Positions 39,013 to 48,507 of a stretch of 64,000 nt of DNA are shown piece by piece. Source of the DNA: Paenibacillus sp. PK3_47 (GTDB lineage Bacteria; Bacillota; Bacilli; Paenibacillales; Paenibacillaceae); contig NZ_CP026029.1 of NCBI RefSeq assembly GCF_023520895.1, forward strand, positions 2,976,001 to 3,040,000, read 5' to 3'. The notes below the pieces were generated by a model. It had not been told where the DNA came from and made no database searches. It saw only the letters and a list, made by a program, of their open reading frames with translations. Every line of letters starts with the position of its first letter. Position 1 is the first letter of the stretch. The position numbers and the translations under genes are program-made.

Positions 39013-39852
39013 CTACATATTAAGCATAACCTTGCGGGTCCTCAGCACTCCGTCCAAGCCGGTCGGGTCATTGCTGACCTTGCCGGCTGCGAATGCCTCC
39101 GCCCGCTCTGAAGTGCGGATCCGCAGCGGCTTGGTCTCCATATGCACCAGCTCCCACATCACACCGGCAACCGAGGCTGCAGTCTGCGGCTCCGCATTCC
39201 GCTGCAGAAATGCTGCAGTATAGGCATCGGCAACAGGCTTGTATTCATCCTCCAGTATGCCGCCGGTATCAGCTATATGATCGAGTACCGTTTTGTTAAA
39301 CTCTGTGGCAACGGCACCTGGTTCCAGCAGCGTAACATCGATATTAAAGCGCGGCTTGTAATAGGTCGCCAGGCTTTCCAGCAGCCCTTCCACAGCGAAC
39401 TTGCTGGCACAGTAGATCTCATTCATCGGCTGTCCCACAAGACCGCCAACACTTGAGGTTGCTATAATATGCCCGCCGCGGCTCTTGGTCAGCAGAGGCA
39501 GTGCGGCTCTGATGGTATGCATCACTCCGTACACATTGGTATCAAAGACCCGATGTATGTCACTAAAAGGTGCCTGGCCAAGTGCCCGTATGTAACCGAA
39601 CCCGGCGTTGCAGAACAATACGTCCAGCTTGCCGTGCTCACGGCTGATCTGACGCATTAACTGTTCCATGCTTTCGGGCTCCGTAACCTCCAACTCCACG
39701 AACTGCAGGTTTTTTTCATCTTTGTACAAGGACTGATCGCGTTCCGGATGGCGTGTTCCGGCATAGACGGTCCATCCTTCCCGGGCGAACCGCAAAGCGG
39801 TTGCCAGGCCGATACCCGATGAAGCGCCGGTGATACATATGATTTTGCCCAT
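39013..39852 (-). CDS. Short-chain dehydrogenase/reductase
   Basis: A 279-residue NAD(P)-dependent oxidoreductase of the classical SDR family: cofactor motif TGASSGIG (8-15), NAG motif CNAGFGY (near 82), and the catalytic triad Ser134, Tyr147 and Lys151 (YCASK). A basic residue after the second beta strand (GTRHPERD) favours NADP(H). Relatives act on steroids, retinoids or various ketones; substrate unknown. RBS GGAGGTG. Monocistronic. Confidence 0.92.
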   Translation of the reverse strand: MGKIICITGASSGIGLATALRFAREGWTVYAGTRHPERDQSLYKDEKNLQFVELEVTEPESMEQLMRQISREHGKLDVLFCNAGFGYIRALGQAPFSDIHRVFDTNVYGVMHTIRAALPLLTKSRGGHIIATSSVGGLVGQPMNEIYCASKFAVEGLLESLATYYKPRFNIDVTLLEPGAVATEFNKTVLDHIADTGGILEDEYKPVADAYTAAFLQRNAEPQTAASVAGVMWELVHMETKPLRIRTSERAEAFAAGKVSNDPTGLDGVLRTRKVMLNM

Positions 39853-40056
39853 AAAGATAGCACCTCCAATAGTCAGAAATATTTATTTAATTTTAAACGT
39901 TTTTTTGACACATTATAACATAGAGGCCGGTTGTTACAGGAGAAGTTGACATTATATTTTGTTTTCCGCGGTTTTAGGACGTTCTTTATTGCTATAATTG
40001 AATTTATTACGGTAGACTATATTTGAGGTTTAGTCGCAAGCGAATGGAGAGGAACA

Positions 40057-41103
40057 ATGGAAGTATTCAAGCGTTATTACGCAAATTTAACCATCCGGCG
40101 GTTTATGATTCTGGTGTTGATCGGCCTGCTGCTCTACAGCATCAGGGATATGCTTAATTTAGTGCTTCTGACGTTTCTGATCGCTTATGTCATGAACAGC
40201 TTTCAGGTACTGCTGAGCAAGCGGATCAGCCGTTACGTCAAGGTGAACAGCAAAGTGATTATTGTCATTTTGTATCTGGCGCTAATTGCGCTAATTGTAG
40301 TTTCACTGGTCAAATACCTGCCCAAGGTCTTCGAGCAGATCAAGCAGTTAACCACGTTTCTTTCGAATTTGACCCCTGCTGACATCCCCCAGAACCAGAT
40401 CACACAATATTTGTTCAGCATGCTCAAGGATTTGAATTACCAGTCTTATATGAAAAGCGGTATTGATTATGTGCTGAAAATCAGCAACTGGGGAACGACC
40501 TTCGTATTAGCTACCATCCTGAGCTTTGTCTTTATTCTCGAAAAGAACCGGATTGTCAGCTTTACTACCCGTATGCGCAACAGCAAGATTTCCTGGTTCT
40601 ATGTGGAGCTGGAGTATTTCGGCCAAAAATTCATCTCCTCCTTCGGTAAAGTCATTGAGGCGCAGATTCTGATCGCCTTGTTCAATACATGCTTTACGGT
40701 TATCGGACTTTGGATTCTGGGTTTCCCTTATCTCTTCGCCCTGTCGATTATGATCTTTATGCTCAGCCTGATTCCGGTGGTCGGCTTCGTCATCTCGCTG
40801 ATCCCGCTATGCATTATCGGTTACAACATCGGCGGACTTACAATGACCATTTATGTACTGGTAATGATCGCCGTCCTGCATTTCATGGAGGGATATTTCC
40901 TTAATCCGAAGCTGATGTCCTCCAAAATGAATCTCCCGATGTTCTACACCTTTATCGTGCTGCTGTTCTCCGAGCATTATATAGGAGTATGGGGACTCAT
41001 TCTCGGCATTCCGATCTTTGTCTTCTTCCTGGATATTCTGGAGATTACCCGGGACACCCCGAATACCCCGGCCAGTGAGGAACAGCAGCTTATCCACAAA
41101 TAA
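40057..41103 (+). CDS. AI-2E family transporter
   Basis: A 348-residue integral membrane protein of the AI-2 exporter (PerM/YtvI/TqsA) superfamily with about seven to eight hydrophobic segments. A double hydrophobic N-terminus (FMILVLIGLLLYSIRDMLNL) is followed by a cytoplasmic coiled region and a C-terminal block with GFPYLFALSIMIFMLSLIPV and YFLNPKLMSSKMNLPMF. Members export small molecules or act as Na+/H+ antiporters; the substrate cannot be told. RBS GGAGAGGA. A clear terminator follows. Confidence 0.9.
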   Translation: MEVFKRYYANLTIRRFMILVLIGLLLYSIRDMLNLVLLTFLIAYVMNSFQVLLSKRISRYVKVNSKVIIVILYLALIALIVVSLVKYLPKVFEQIKQLTTFLSNLTPADIPQNQITQYLFSMLKDLNYQSYMKSGIDYVLKISNWGTTFVLATILSFVFILEKNRIVSFTTRMRNSKISWFYVELEYFGQKFISSFGKVIEAQILIALFNTCFTVIGLWILGFPYLFALSIMIFMLSLIPVVGFVISLIPLCIIGYNIGGLTMTIYVLVMIAVLHFMEGYFLNPKLMSSKMNLPMFYTFIVLLFSEHYIGVWGLILGIPIFVFFLDILEITRDTPNTPASEEQQLIHK

Positions 41104-41106
41104 ATC

Positions 41107-41147
41107 AACCCGCCAGCGCTTCTGTTGAAGTGCCGGCGGGTTTTTTT
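41107..41147 (+). terminator. Terminator after the AI-2E transporter gene
   Basis: AACCCGCC ... GGCGGGTT hairpin followed by T5. Confidence 0.85.
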
Positions 41148-41178
41148 GCCGTATCTATGAAATTTGTTATGTAGCATT

Positions 41179-41568
41179 TTAACCGAAGGAGGTCTGGGCA
41201 CTCCGGGTTACGACCTCCGTTAATTCAGCCTTGTAAGCCGTATACTGCCGGGCTGAAATGCTGCCGCTGGCCAATCTGGCCTCAAGCTGTGCTGTCAGCT
41301 GGGCAACCTGGAGATTAATCACGCTATCAATGTCCCCGCCTTTTTCACCGGCAATATTCTTAAGGGATTTACCGTTATACAATGCTTCGTACAATTCCTG
41401 ATCAGAAGTCTGGCCCAGTGCAGTAAGCAGCTCATCCTTCTCGGCCACCCCGCTGGTAGACCATTTGGCGACCGGACTCGCGGTCACGGCAGGCTTGCCC
41501 CAGGCAGTTCCTCCAAAGGACATGGCCACAATCATAGTTCCGACAATCATTACTCGTCTGATGTTCAT
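41179..41568 (-). CDS. Small secreted hypothetical protein
   Basis: A 129-residue protein with a signal peptide (RRVMIVGTMIVAMSFGGTAWG, cleavage after about residue 24). The mature region has KDELLTALGQTSDQELYEAL and a helical QVAQLTAQLEARLASGSISA segment, similar in style to small exported helical proteins of Paenibacillus that repeat the phrase LGxxxxxELYxALxxGKSL. Function unknown. RBS AAGGAG. It is divergent from the large SLH protein gene across 250 bp. Confidence 0.75.
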   Translation of the reverse strand: MNIRRVMIVGTMIVAMSFGGTAWGKPAVTASPVAKWSTSGVAEKDELLTALGQTSDQELYEALYNGKSLKNIAGEKGGDIDSVINLQVAQLTAQLEARLASGSISARQYTAYKAELTEVVTRSAQTSFG

Positions 41569-41674
41569 TATTTATTGCTCCTTCCAATTCCAGTATTCCG
41601 CTATTAAATCAAGGTCGTTATTGAAGTGTGGACACTAGCTTAAGTTCATTGTAAAGGAGGTACCTGATAGCAAC

Positions 41675-41691
41675 CTTAAATTAACTTTAAG
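41675..41691. promoter_or_regulatory. Inverted repeat upstream of the SLH phosphoesterase gene
   Basis: CTTAAA-TTAAC-TTTAAG, perfect 6-bp arms in the divergent intergenic region. A TTGACA at 41715 and a TATACT at 41741 lie downstream but are 20 bp apart, too far for a standard sigma-A promoter. Confidence 0.35.
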
Positions 41692-41818
41692 ATAGTCTAA
41701 AGATTTACACAGCTTTGACAGCGCGTTAATATAACCGCCGTATACTTTTGGAATTGGCCGTGATTTTGCATATTTATGCAAGTTACTTCAAATTACAGAT
41801 ACGGGGAGTGTACACAAG

Positions 41819-44800
41819 TTGAGAATTTCAGCACAGAATAGTAAACGGCTGTTATCGGGACTGGTTGCAGGCAGCATGCTGCTAGGCGGTGCAGCGCCTG
41901 TCGGCTATGCCGAGGAACTGCCGGAGCAGACCCCTCAAACGTCATCAGAGCTTCTCACCTTACTGACAGAAGGAGCCCAACCGCTGGCGGAACCGGGCAA
42001 AGAATCCGTAACAGCTGCTGTATACGCGGCGCCGGCCAAACCAGGGTCACTGCTGATTACAGAGCTTGTTCCGGATACCAAAAATTTGAACAGTGCCGAC
42101 GGTTATGAATTTGTTGAAGTCTACAATAACACGGACGAGCCTGTTAATTTCAAAGACTACTATTTCTTTTATAACGATGTGAATAACTGGACCTATGCAG
42201 AGGATGCTGTCATTCCGGCCCGCGGAAGCATTGTATTCTGGATTATGAACGGTTCCAATCAGGAGGCAACGGCGGCGCAGTTCAATGCCAACTTCAATCT
42301 TCAGGTTCCGCTGGAGGAAGGGGTTAACCTGTTCCGGATTAACGGCGGAGGAGGAATGGCTAACGGTTCGCCGCGCAATCTGCAGATCAAGAGCAAGGAC
42401 GGAGATGCACTGATTATTTCCGTTTCCTATGCCAAGGAGCATGTTAAAGAGAATAACGGAATTGTGTACCAGTATCCGGCTTCCGGCGGTACGGCCATGA
42501 CGCTGATGCCTGAATCCGGCACGATCCCGGCCACGCCGGGATCGGTAATGCCGGGACAGATTACCGCCCCGGGACCGGCAGCAGAAGAACCGGCAATCAT
42601 ACATACCCCGCAAGCAGCAGTTGACCCTGCAGATCTCGCCGTCAATGCCTCGGTTGCCAATCTGCAAACCGAGGGAGGAGTGCTGCCGGCTGTAGAACTG
42701 CTGTACCGCTCACCTTCACAGCTGCGGGATACCGTAATTACCATGACGCGGACAAGCGCAGGGGAGTACAGTGCAGTTATTCCGGCTGCTGCCCTTGAAG
42801 AGCCGGAGCTGAACTACAGCATCCGGGTGAAGAATGTTACCGAAACCTATTCGGTTCATGTGAATTTACCGGAATTCGATTCTCAGGCAGTGCCTCCGCT
42901 GCTGGTGACAGAACTGCTGCCGAACTCGGCGAATGTCGCGGGCACGAATACGGACGCTTTTGAATTTATCGAAATCTATAACAACACCGACCAGCCGGTT
43001 GATTTCAAGAACTATAAGATCTACTACCGCTACCCTGATAAGGGTCCTGAGGCTGATGTGAAGTGGCCTTCAACCCGGGAGAGCATTGTCATCCCGGCGC
43101 AGCAGTCGGTTGTGTTCTGGGTCATTAACAGTGCGAATGCGGCATATACCGCCGATGATTTTAACCAGGCTTTTAATACCAGCCTGGTCGAAGGCACGAA
43201 TCTGTTCCTGATCAAAAGCGACGGTATGGCCAATTCCGGACGGCGCGCGGTTGTCATCAAGAGCAATACGGAAAAAGAAATTTCCTCCGCCTATTATGAT
43301 GCCGATACTCTCTACAATGGCGGGTCCAAGGGCGATGAAACCAAGGAAAACAGAGCGCTTCAGTACAAGTATCCGGTGAACGGGGCAGGCAAAATGCTGA
43401 AGATCAGCTCAGGATCAGCGCTTCCATCCCCGGGAATTGCAGATGTGCAGCAGGTTCCGGCTACGCCTGTTCAAGTTGTACCGGACACTGAGGAGCCTGT
43501 AGTCACTGACCTGACCGCAGTTACTGAAATTGCGCAGTCGGAAAGCCTGGATTTGAAGGCTTTTGCTGATGATAATAGGGGGATTACATCCCTCGAGGTC
43601 AGAGTGGCTTCGGACAAGCATCCGGAATATGTCAGCCATAATCTGGCCCAGGATTACAATGACAGCCTGTACCATTTCAAGCTGCCTTCAGCGGATCTGA
43701 TCGGCAGGCAGGAAATCTCTTATTATTTTGTGGCTACAGATGGAACCTATGAGGTTCAGTCTCCTGTAACCAAGGTGAAGGTTACCGGCGGTCCGGACCG
43801 GTCACCGCTTCGCCTCAATATCAAGGAAGGTGCGCTGCTGCAAGGTACGGTTACTGTAAAAGGAACCTCGGCTACGGCAGCCGCTGACGAACTTAGCTTA
43901 AGCATTGACAGCAAAAAAACAGAGGACAACTTGACCTATAACACGCTTGAGAATGATGCCTATTTTGTTTTTGACGCCAAGAATGTCAATTACTATTTCA
44001 AAAACGGCATTACCATGGGCCCCGAAGAGCTGGGTGATGAGAGTATTCTGTATACCTTTATGGACCCGATTACCTCTTATACGACGCTGACGTTCCCAAT
44101 TGCGGCTTCGGCGCTTAAGGCTGGAAAGGACAACGTGATCTACATCCGTGCAGGCTCGAAGTCTTCTCCGTTTGATCCGCGCCCGGAAGAGAACAAGGAT
44201 GATTTTGAGGTGAAGAATATCCGCCTGCTCCAGGCGGACGGGACGGAGATCTGGGATCCGGCCTACAGCGAGCGTGATAAAGAAATCAAGATGGGCGACA
44301 CCCCTGGTAGATTTCCTTCCATCGGCTTCCAGTTTGATCTGAGCCAGGAGCTGCTCCGCTCCAAAGCCTATGAATGGAACACCACCGGGGTGCCGGACGG
44401 TCCCCATACCCTGTCCCTGAACCTCGGCAATGAGACAGTGGAGTCAGAGGTAACGGTAGACAACACGCCACCGACAATTAAGACGACAGTGGAAGAGGGG
44501 CAGAGCTACCGCGGCAGCTTCGAGATTGATGCAGACATTCAGGATGTGTATGCCGGTGTCGATCAGGTTGAGGTGAAGCTTGATGGAGCGGCAATTGAAC
44601 TGCCTTATGCCACCTCATCCGGTGAATTATCCGGCGGAGACCACCGTTTGTCGATAACAGCGGCTGACAAGGCGGGCAACAAGGCTGAGAAGGTGATTAC
44701 CTTCAATGTGCCGGAAGAAAATCCGCTGGCACCGCAGCTTGTGGCACCAGGCGAGGGGACGGGCGGTACAGGCGTGAACCCGAACCTTACAGTGAGGGTA

Positions 44801-47659
44801 GAGGACCCTACAGGCGATAAGCTGAATGTAACTTACTATCAAGGTTTCAAGTATGACGGTAACCATCCGGAGCAAGACTTCTCCGGCTTCAAGAATGCTT
44901 CTGATACAGAGCCGCCGAAACAGCCGGTTCCTGCGGGAGAAGAAGCGCTTAGCAGTGAAGAATACAGCAAGGTGAGCGCGGTGGACGGCGATTATCTGAT
45001 TAACGATGCTGTAGAACAGTTCCCGTATCAGCGTTATGAAATTGATCTGGATGAGTCCGTTAAAAAAACCGACCGTGTGGATGTGGAGTGGCAGGGCGGT
45101 TCTCTCCCGGGCCGTAAGGTAAGCCTCTATGCGTGGAGTCCTAAAGGCGGGAACTGGGTACTGCTGGATCACCGGATCGCCGGGGAGGAGGACTTCCAGC
45201 TGAAAGCAACCGTGACAGCCGGAGCTTATGAGGCTGACGGCAGAATCTCAGTGATGGTGCAGGATGAGATCGCAGCAGCTGTACCTGCACCTGAGGTTCC
45301 AGCCACAGTTACAGGGGACACTTACGATTTCTCCTTTGTGTGGATGTCGGACACCCAATATTATTCGCAGAGCTATCCGCATATTTATCAGAAGAATGTG
45401 AAGTGGATTGCGGACAATAAGGACAGCCTGAATCTGAAATATGTCATTCATACCGGCGATGTCGTTGATAAGTCCTACCAGGAATATCAGTGGAAGGAAG
45501 CCGACCGGAATATGAAGGTGCTGGAGGATGCGGGTATTCCTTACGGCGTTCTTGCCGGCAATCATGATGTGGGCCATCAGACCGGGGATTATGCGAAATT
45601 CTGGGAGTATTTTGGCGACTGGAGATTCAAGAACCTGCCTACCTTCGGCGGCTCTTATGAGAACAACCGGGGGCACTATGATCTGGTATCAGCGAACGGC
45701 AATGACTTTATCATCGTTTATATGGGCTGGGGACTGGCTGACAAGGAGATTGATTGGATGAATGAGGTGGTAGCCCGTTATCCAGAGCGCAAAGCCATTC
45801 TGGCTCTTCATGAATACCTGCTGGTGTCGAACAACCGTGCACCGATTGCCGATGAAATCTTTGAGAAAGTGGTTAAGCCGAACAAGAACGTAATTGCTGC
45901 GCTGTCCGGGCATTATCATGATGCAGAGCTTAAGGTGGACCCGCTGGATGACGACGGTGACGGCGTACCTGACCGCAATGTGTATCAGATGCTGGCAGAT
46001 TACCAGGGAGCTGAGGAGGGCGGCCTGGGTTACATCCGGCTGCTGCAGTTTGATACGGCCAGCAATCAGCTTCATGTAAAGACATATTCTCCATATCTTG
46101 ATGATTACAATTTTTATGATCAAAATGAACATCCCGGCAAAGACGAGTTCACGCTCGATTTGAACCTGCAGCCGGTAACCAAACGTGTAGCGACAGATTA
46201 CATCGGTGTGAAAGTATACAGTGATCAGGAGATTGCCGTGAAAACCGCTGTGGAAAGCGGCAGCGAAGTATCGGCAGTCTGGAATAATCTGCAGCCGGAC
46301 AGCTACTACCAGTGGTATACCAAGGTAGAGGACGGCAGCACAGGCAGCGTGCTGTCCGACATCTGGGGATTCTATACCGGAAAAGCGGAAGTAACGCCGG
46401 CGCCGAGTCCGGAAGCCACACCGGCTCCGACATCTCCGGCTGGAGGATCGGGAGGAGTGCCGGCGGCAACAGCTACACCGGCTCCAACCGCCAGTCCGGC
46501 AGCTGTTAAAGGCAGCATTCAGCTGGGCAAGGGCAGTGACGGCAAATATACCGCTGATCTGGCAGCATTCCAGGCCATGATACAGGGTTCGGAAAACGGC
46601 GCTGTCACGATTATTGTAGACGGGGAAAGTAATGCACAGGAGCCTGTCCAGCTTGCATTGGACGCAGCAGGGGTGAAGCAGGCTGTAGAGAGCAACAAGG
46701 CGCTGACGATCCGCGCCTCGGGCATGGAGCTGACGCTTCCGGCAGCCTCCATGCCGGAAATACCTGCGGGCAGCGGACAGCTGCTGCTAAGCCTTGATAC
46801 AGCTCTGACAAAAGCGCTGCAGCAGACGATTCAGAACAGCAGCAGAAGTCTCGCCGGTATCAGCGGGCCAAAAGCTGCCATCACACTGGAGTTCAGAACA
46901 TCTGTTGGCGGCACTGAAACTGCAGTTCATCAGCTGAAGGGCGGCGTAACGGTTACCTTGAAGCTGACTGAGGAGCAGCTTGCTGCACTGGACACAGATT
47001 ATGCCGGTGTTTATTATGTGGACGGTAACAGCCTGCAGTATATGGGCGGAAAGTTCGATAATAACACCGTGAGCTTTACGACGGATCACTTCTCGACGTT
47101 TGCAGTGATGGAATACCGCAAGTCGTTCAGTGATGTGAAGGGAAGCTGGGCAGAACCGTTCATCACCAAGCTCGCGGCCAAGCATATTATTACAGGTGTG
47201 GACGAGAGCCGCTACCAGCCGCAGGCCAGTGTGACCCGGGCAGATTTCGCCGTACTGGCGATTCGCGCTTTGGGGCTAACAGGAACTGCGCAGACAAGTT
47301 CTTTTGCGGATGTACCGGCTGGGGCTTACTATACTTCAGCGCTGGAGAAGGCAGCAGAGCTTGGGTTCATGGAAGGCAATGGCGGCAGGTTCCGTCCTGC
47401 AGACACAATTACGCGTGAAGAAGCAGCGCTTGTTCTAAGCAGAATGCTGCAATACAACAATAAGCTGCAGCCCGTGTCCTCTGACGCGGCCGTGAATTTC
47501 ACAGATATGGCCAGCATTTCTCCATGGGCGAAGCAGGCGGTTAATGACCTGCAGTCTATGGGATTGATCAGCGGAAAAGGCGGCAACAGCTTTGATCCCC
47601 GCGGTAAAGTGACCCGGGCGGAAACAGCAAAGCTGATCTACGGATTGCTGAATAACTAA
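41819..47659 (+). CDS. SLH-anchored multidomain surface phosphoesterase with lamin-tail domains
   Basis: A 1946-residue exported protein. Residues 1-31 are a signal peptide. Two lamin-tail (LTD) domains lie at about 73-200 and 360-500 (LLITELVPD / LLVTELLPN and YEFVEVYNNTDEPV / FEFIEIYNNTDQPV). Ig-like segments follow, then a calcineurin-type metallophosphoesterase at about 1167-1450 with WMSDTQ, HTGDVVD, GNHDVG, ALHEYL and GHYHD as metal and catalytic motifs. A Pro/Thr linker (about 1524-1563) leads to three C-terminal SLH domains (1766-1946) for binding pyruvylated cell-wall polymer. The TTG start has RBS GGGGAGTG. Substrate unknown: nucleotide, phosphodiester or phosphate scavenging on the cell surface. 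Confidence 0.92.
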   Translation: MRISAQNSKRLLSGLVAGSMLLGGAAPVGYAEELPEQTPQTSSELLTLLTEGAQPLAEPGKESVTAAVYAAPAKPGSLLITELVPDTKNLNSADGYEFVEVYNNTDEPVNFKDYYFFYNDVNNWTYAEDAVIPARGSIVFWIMNGSNQEATAAQFNANFNLQVPLEEGVNLFRINGGGGMANGSPRNLQIKSKDGDALIISVSYAKEHVKENNGIVYQYPASGGTAMTLMPESGTIPATPGSVMPGQITAPGPAAEEPAIIHTPQAAVDPADLAVNASVANLQTEGGVLPAVELLYRSPSQLRDTVITMTRTSAGEYSAVIPAAALEEPELNYSIRVKNVTETYSVHVNLPEFDSQAVPPLLVTELLPNSANVAGTNTDAFEFIEIYNNTDQPVDFKNYKIYYRYPDKGPEADVKWPSTRESIVIPAQQSVVFWVINSANAAYTADDFNQAFNTSLVEGTNLFLIKSDGMANSGRRAVVIKSNTEKEISSAYYDADTLYNGGSKGDETKENRALQYKYPVNGAGKMLKISSGSALPSPGIADVQQVPATPVQVVPDTEEPVVTDLTAVTEIAQSESLDLKAFADDNRGITSLEVRVASDKHPEYVSHNLAQDYNDSLYHFKLPSADLIGRQEISYYFVATDGTYEVQSPVTKVKVTGGPDRSPLRLNIKEGALLQGTVTVKGTSATAAADELSLSIDSKKTEDNLTYNTLENDAYFVFDAKNVNYYFKNGITMGPEELGDESILYTFMDPITSYTTLTFPIAASALKAGKDNVIYIRAGSKSSPFDPRPEENKDDFEVKNIRLLQADGTEIWDPAYSERDKEIKMGDTPGRFPSIGFQFDLSQELLRSKAYEWNTTGVPDGPHTLSLNLGNETVESEVTVDNTPPTIKTTVEEGQSYRGSFEIDADIQDVYAGVDQVEVKLDGAAIELPYATSSGELSGGDHRLSITAADKAGNKAEKVITFNVPEENPLAPQLVAPGEGTGGTGVNPNLTVRVEDPTGDKLNVTYYQGFKYDGNHPEQDFSGFKNASDTEPPKQPVPAGEEALSSEEYSKVSAVDGDYLINDAVEQFPYQRYEIDLDESVKKTDRVDVEWQGGSLPGRKVSLYAWSPKGGNWVLLDHRIAGEEDFQLKATVTAGAYEADGRISVMVQDEIAAAVPAPEVPATVTGDTYDFSFVWMSDTQYYSQSYPHIYQKNVKWIADNKDSLNLKYVIHTGDVVDKSYQEYQWKEADRNMKVLEDAGIPYGVLAGNHDVGHQTGDYAKFWEYFGDWRFKNLPTFGGSYENNRGHYDLVSANGNDFIIVYMGWGLADKEIDWMNEVVARYPERKAILALHEYLLVSNNRAPIADEIFEKVVKPNKNVIAALSGHYHDAELKVDPLDDDGDGVPDRNVYQMLADYQGAEEGGLGYIRLLQFDTASNQLHVKTYSPYLDDYNFYDQNEHPGKDEFTLDLNLQPVTKRVATDYIGVKVYSDQEIAVKTAVESGSEVSAVWNNLQPDSYYQWYTKVEDGSTGSVLSDIWGFYTGKAEVTPAPSPEATPAPTSPAGGSGGVPAATATPAPTASPAAVKGSIQLGKGSDGKYTADLAAFQAMIQGSENGAVTIIVDGESNAQEPVQLALDAAGVKQAVESNKALTIRASGMELTLPAASMPEIPAGSGQLLLSLDTALTKALQQTIQNSSRSLAGISGPKAAITLEFRTSVGGTETAVHQLKGGVTVTLKLTEEQLAALDTDYAGVYYVDGNSLQYMGGKFDNNTVSFTTDHFSTFAVMEYRKSFSDVKGSWAEPFITKLAAKHIITGVDESRYQPQASVTRADFAVLAIRALGLTGTAQTSSFADVPAGAYYTSALEKAAELGFMEGNGGRFRPADTITREEAALVLSRMLQYNNKLQPVSSDAAVNFTDMASISPWAKQAVNDLQSMGLISGKGGNSFDPRGKVTRAETAKLIYGLLNN

Positions 47660-47672
47660 ATCCGGAAAGCAA

Positions 47673-47706
47673 AAGCAGGCAGAGACGGCTCTGGCCTGCT
47701 TTTTGC
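47673..47706 (+). terminator. Terminator after the SLH protein gene
   Basis: AAGCAGGC-AGAG ... CTCT-G-GCCTGCTT hairpin with a T-run. Confidence 0.8.
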
Positions 47707-47811
47707 TGTCTGCAGCCACAGGATATTTTGGTCTGGCGGCCAAACAAAGGTATACTAACAGCAATAGAACCATGCTGCGGGATCGAAATTCAGAGCAAGA
47801 GGGTGACCCTG

Positions 47812-48507
47812 ATGGATAAAAGGATACTGGTTGTCGATGACGAACAGAGCATTTCCAGCGCAATCGCCTACGCATTACGACGCGAAGGTTATGAAGTGGA
47901 TACAGCAGCCGATGGCGAAGAGGCGCTCTCGAAGGTGCAGACCTTCCGCCCCAATGTACTGGTGCTGGATGTGATGATGCCGAAGCTGAGCGGTTACGAT
48001 GTCTGCCGCAAGCTTGAGGACCGTGATGATATCGGCATTATTCTGCTGACTGTCAAAAATGACATTGTGGATAAAATCGTCGGTCTGGAGCTCGGCGCAG
48101 ATGATTATATGACCAAGCCGTTTGAGATCCGTGAGCTGCTGGCCAGGGTCAAGGCCCTGCTGCGCAGGCTGGAGAAGAAGTCCGGTGAAGAACGTAATGG
48201 CGTAATGGAGTACGGAGCGCTGCAGGTCCATCCCGAGCGGCGTACAGCCGAGCTTGGAGGTGCAGCTCTGGAACTGACTCCCAAGGAGTTTGATCTGCTT
48301 CTGCTCCTGCTCTCCCATCCGCAGCGGGTCTATATGCGTGAGGAGCTGCTGGAGCAGGTGTGGGAGATGGACTATGCGGGGGGCACGCGGACGGTCGACA
48401 TACATATCCAGCGTCTGCGCAAAAAACTGGGTGACCCGTACCAGAATATTCTGCAGACGGTGTATGGGGTAGGTTATAAAGCTGTACCGGCGGGGAATTT
48501 ATCATGA
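47812..48507 (+). CDS. OmpR-family response regulator
   Basis: A 231-residue two-component regulator. The receiver domain has Asp9-Asp10, phospho-acceptor Asp53 (VLVLDVMMPK), Thr in LLTVKN and Lys in TKPFE. The C-terminal winged helix (about 130-225) has LELTPKEFDLLLLLLSHPQR and GGTRTVDIHIQRLRKKLGD. The ATG at 47812 has RBS GAGGGTGA; the frame extends upstream without support. Its stop overlaps the kinase start by 4 bp (ATGA). Confidence 0.95.
   Translation: MDKRILVVDDEQSISSAIAYALRREGYEVDTAADGEEALSKVQTFRPNVLVLDVMMPKLSGYDVCRKLEDRDDIGIILLTVKNDIVDKIVGLELGADDYMTKPFEIRELLARVKALLRRLEKKSGEERNGVMEYGALQVHPERRTAELGGAALELTPKEFDLLLLLLSHPQRVYMREELLEQVWEMDYAGGTRTVDIHIQRLRKKLGDPYQNILQTVYGVGYKAVPAGNLS

Noticed and set aside
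41715..41746. TTGACA ... TATACT as the promoter of the SLH protein gene
   Set aside because: The 20-bp spacer is outside the usual 16-18 bp range, so I do not call it.
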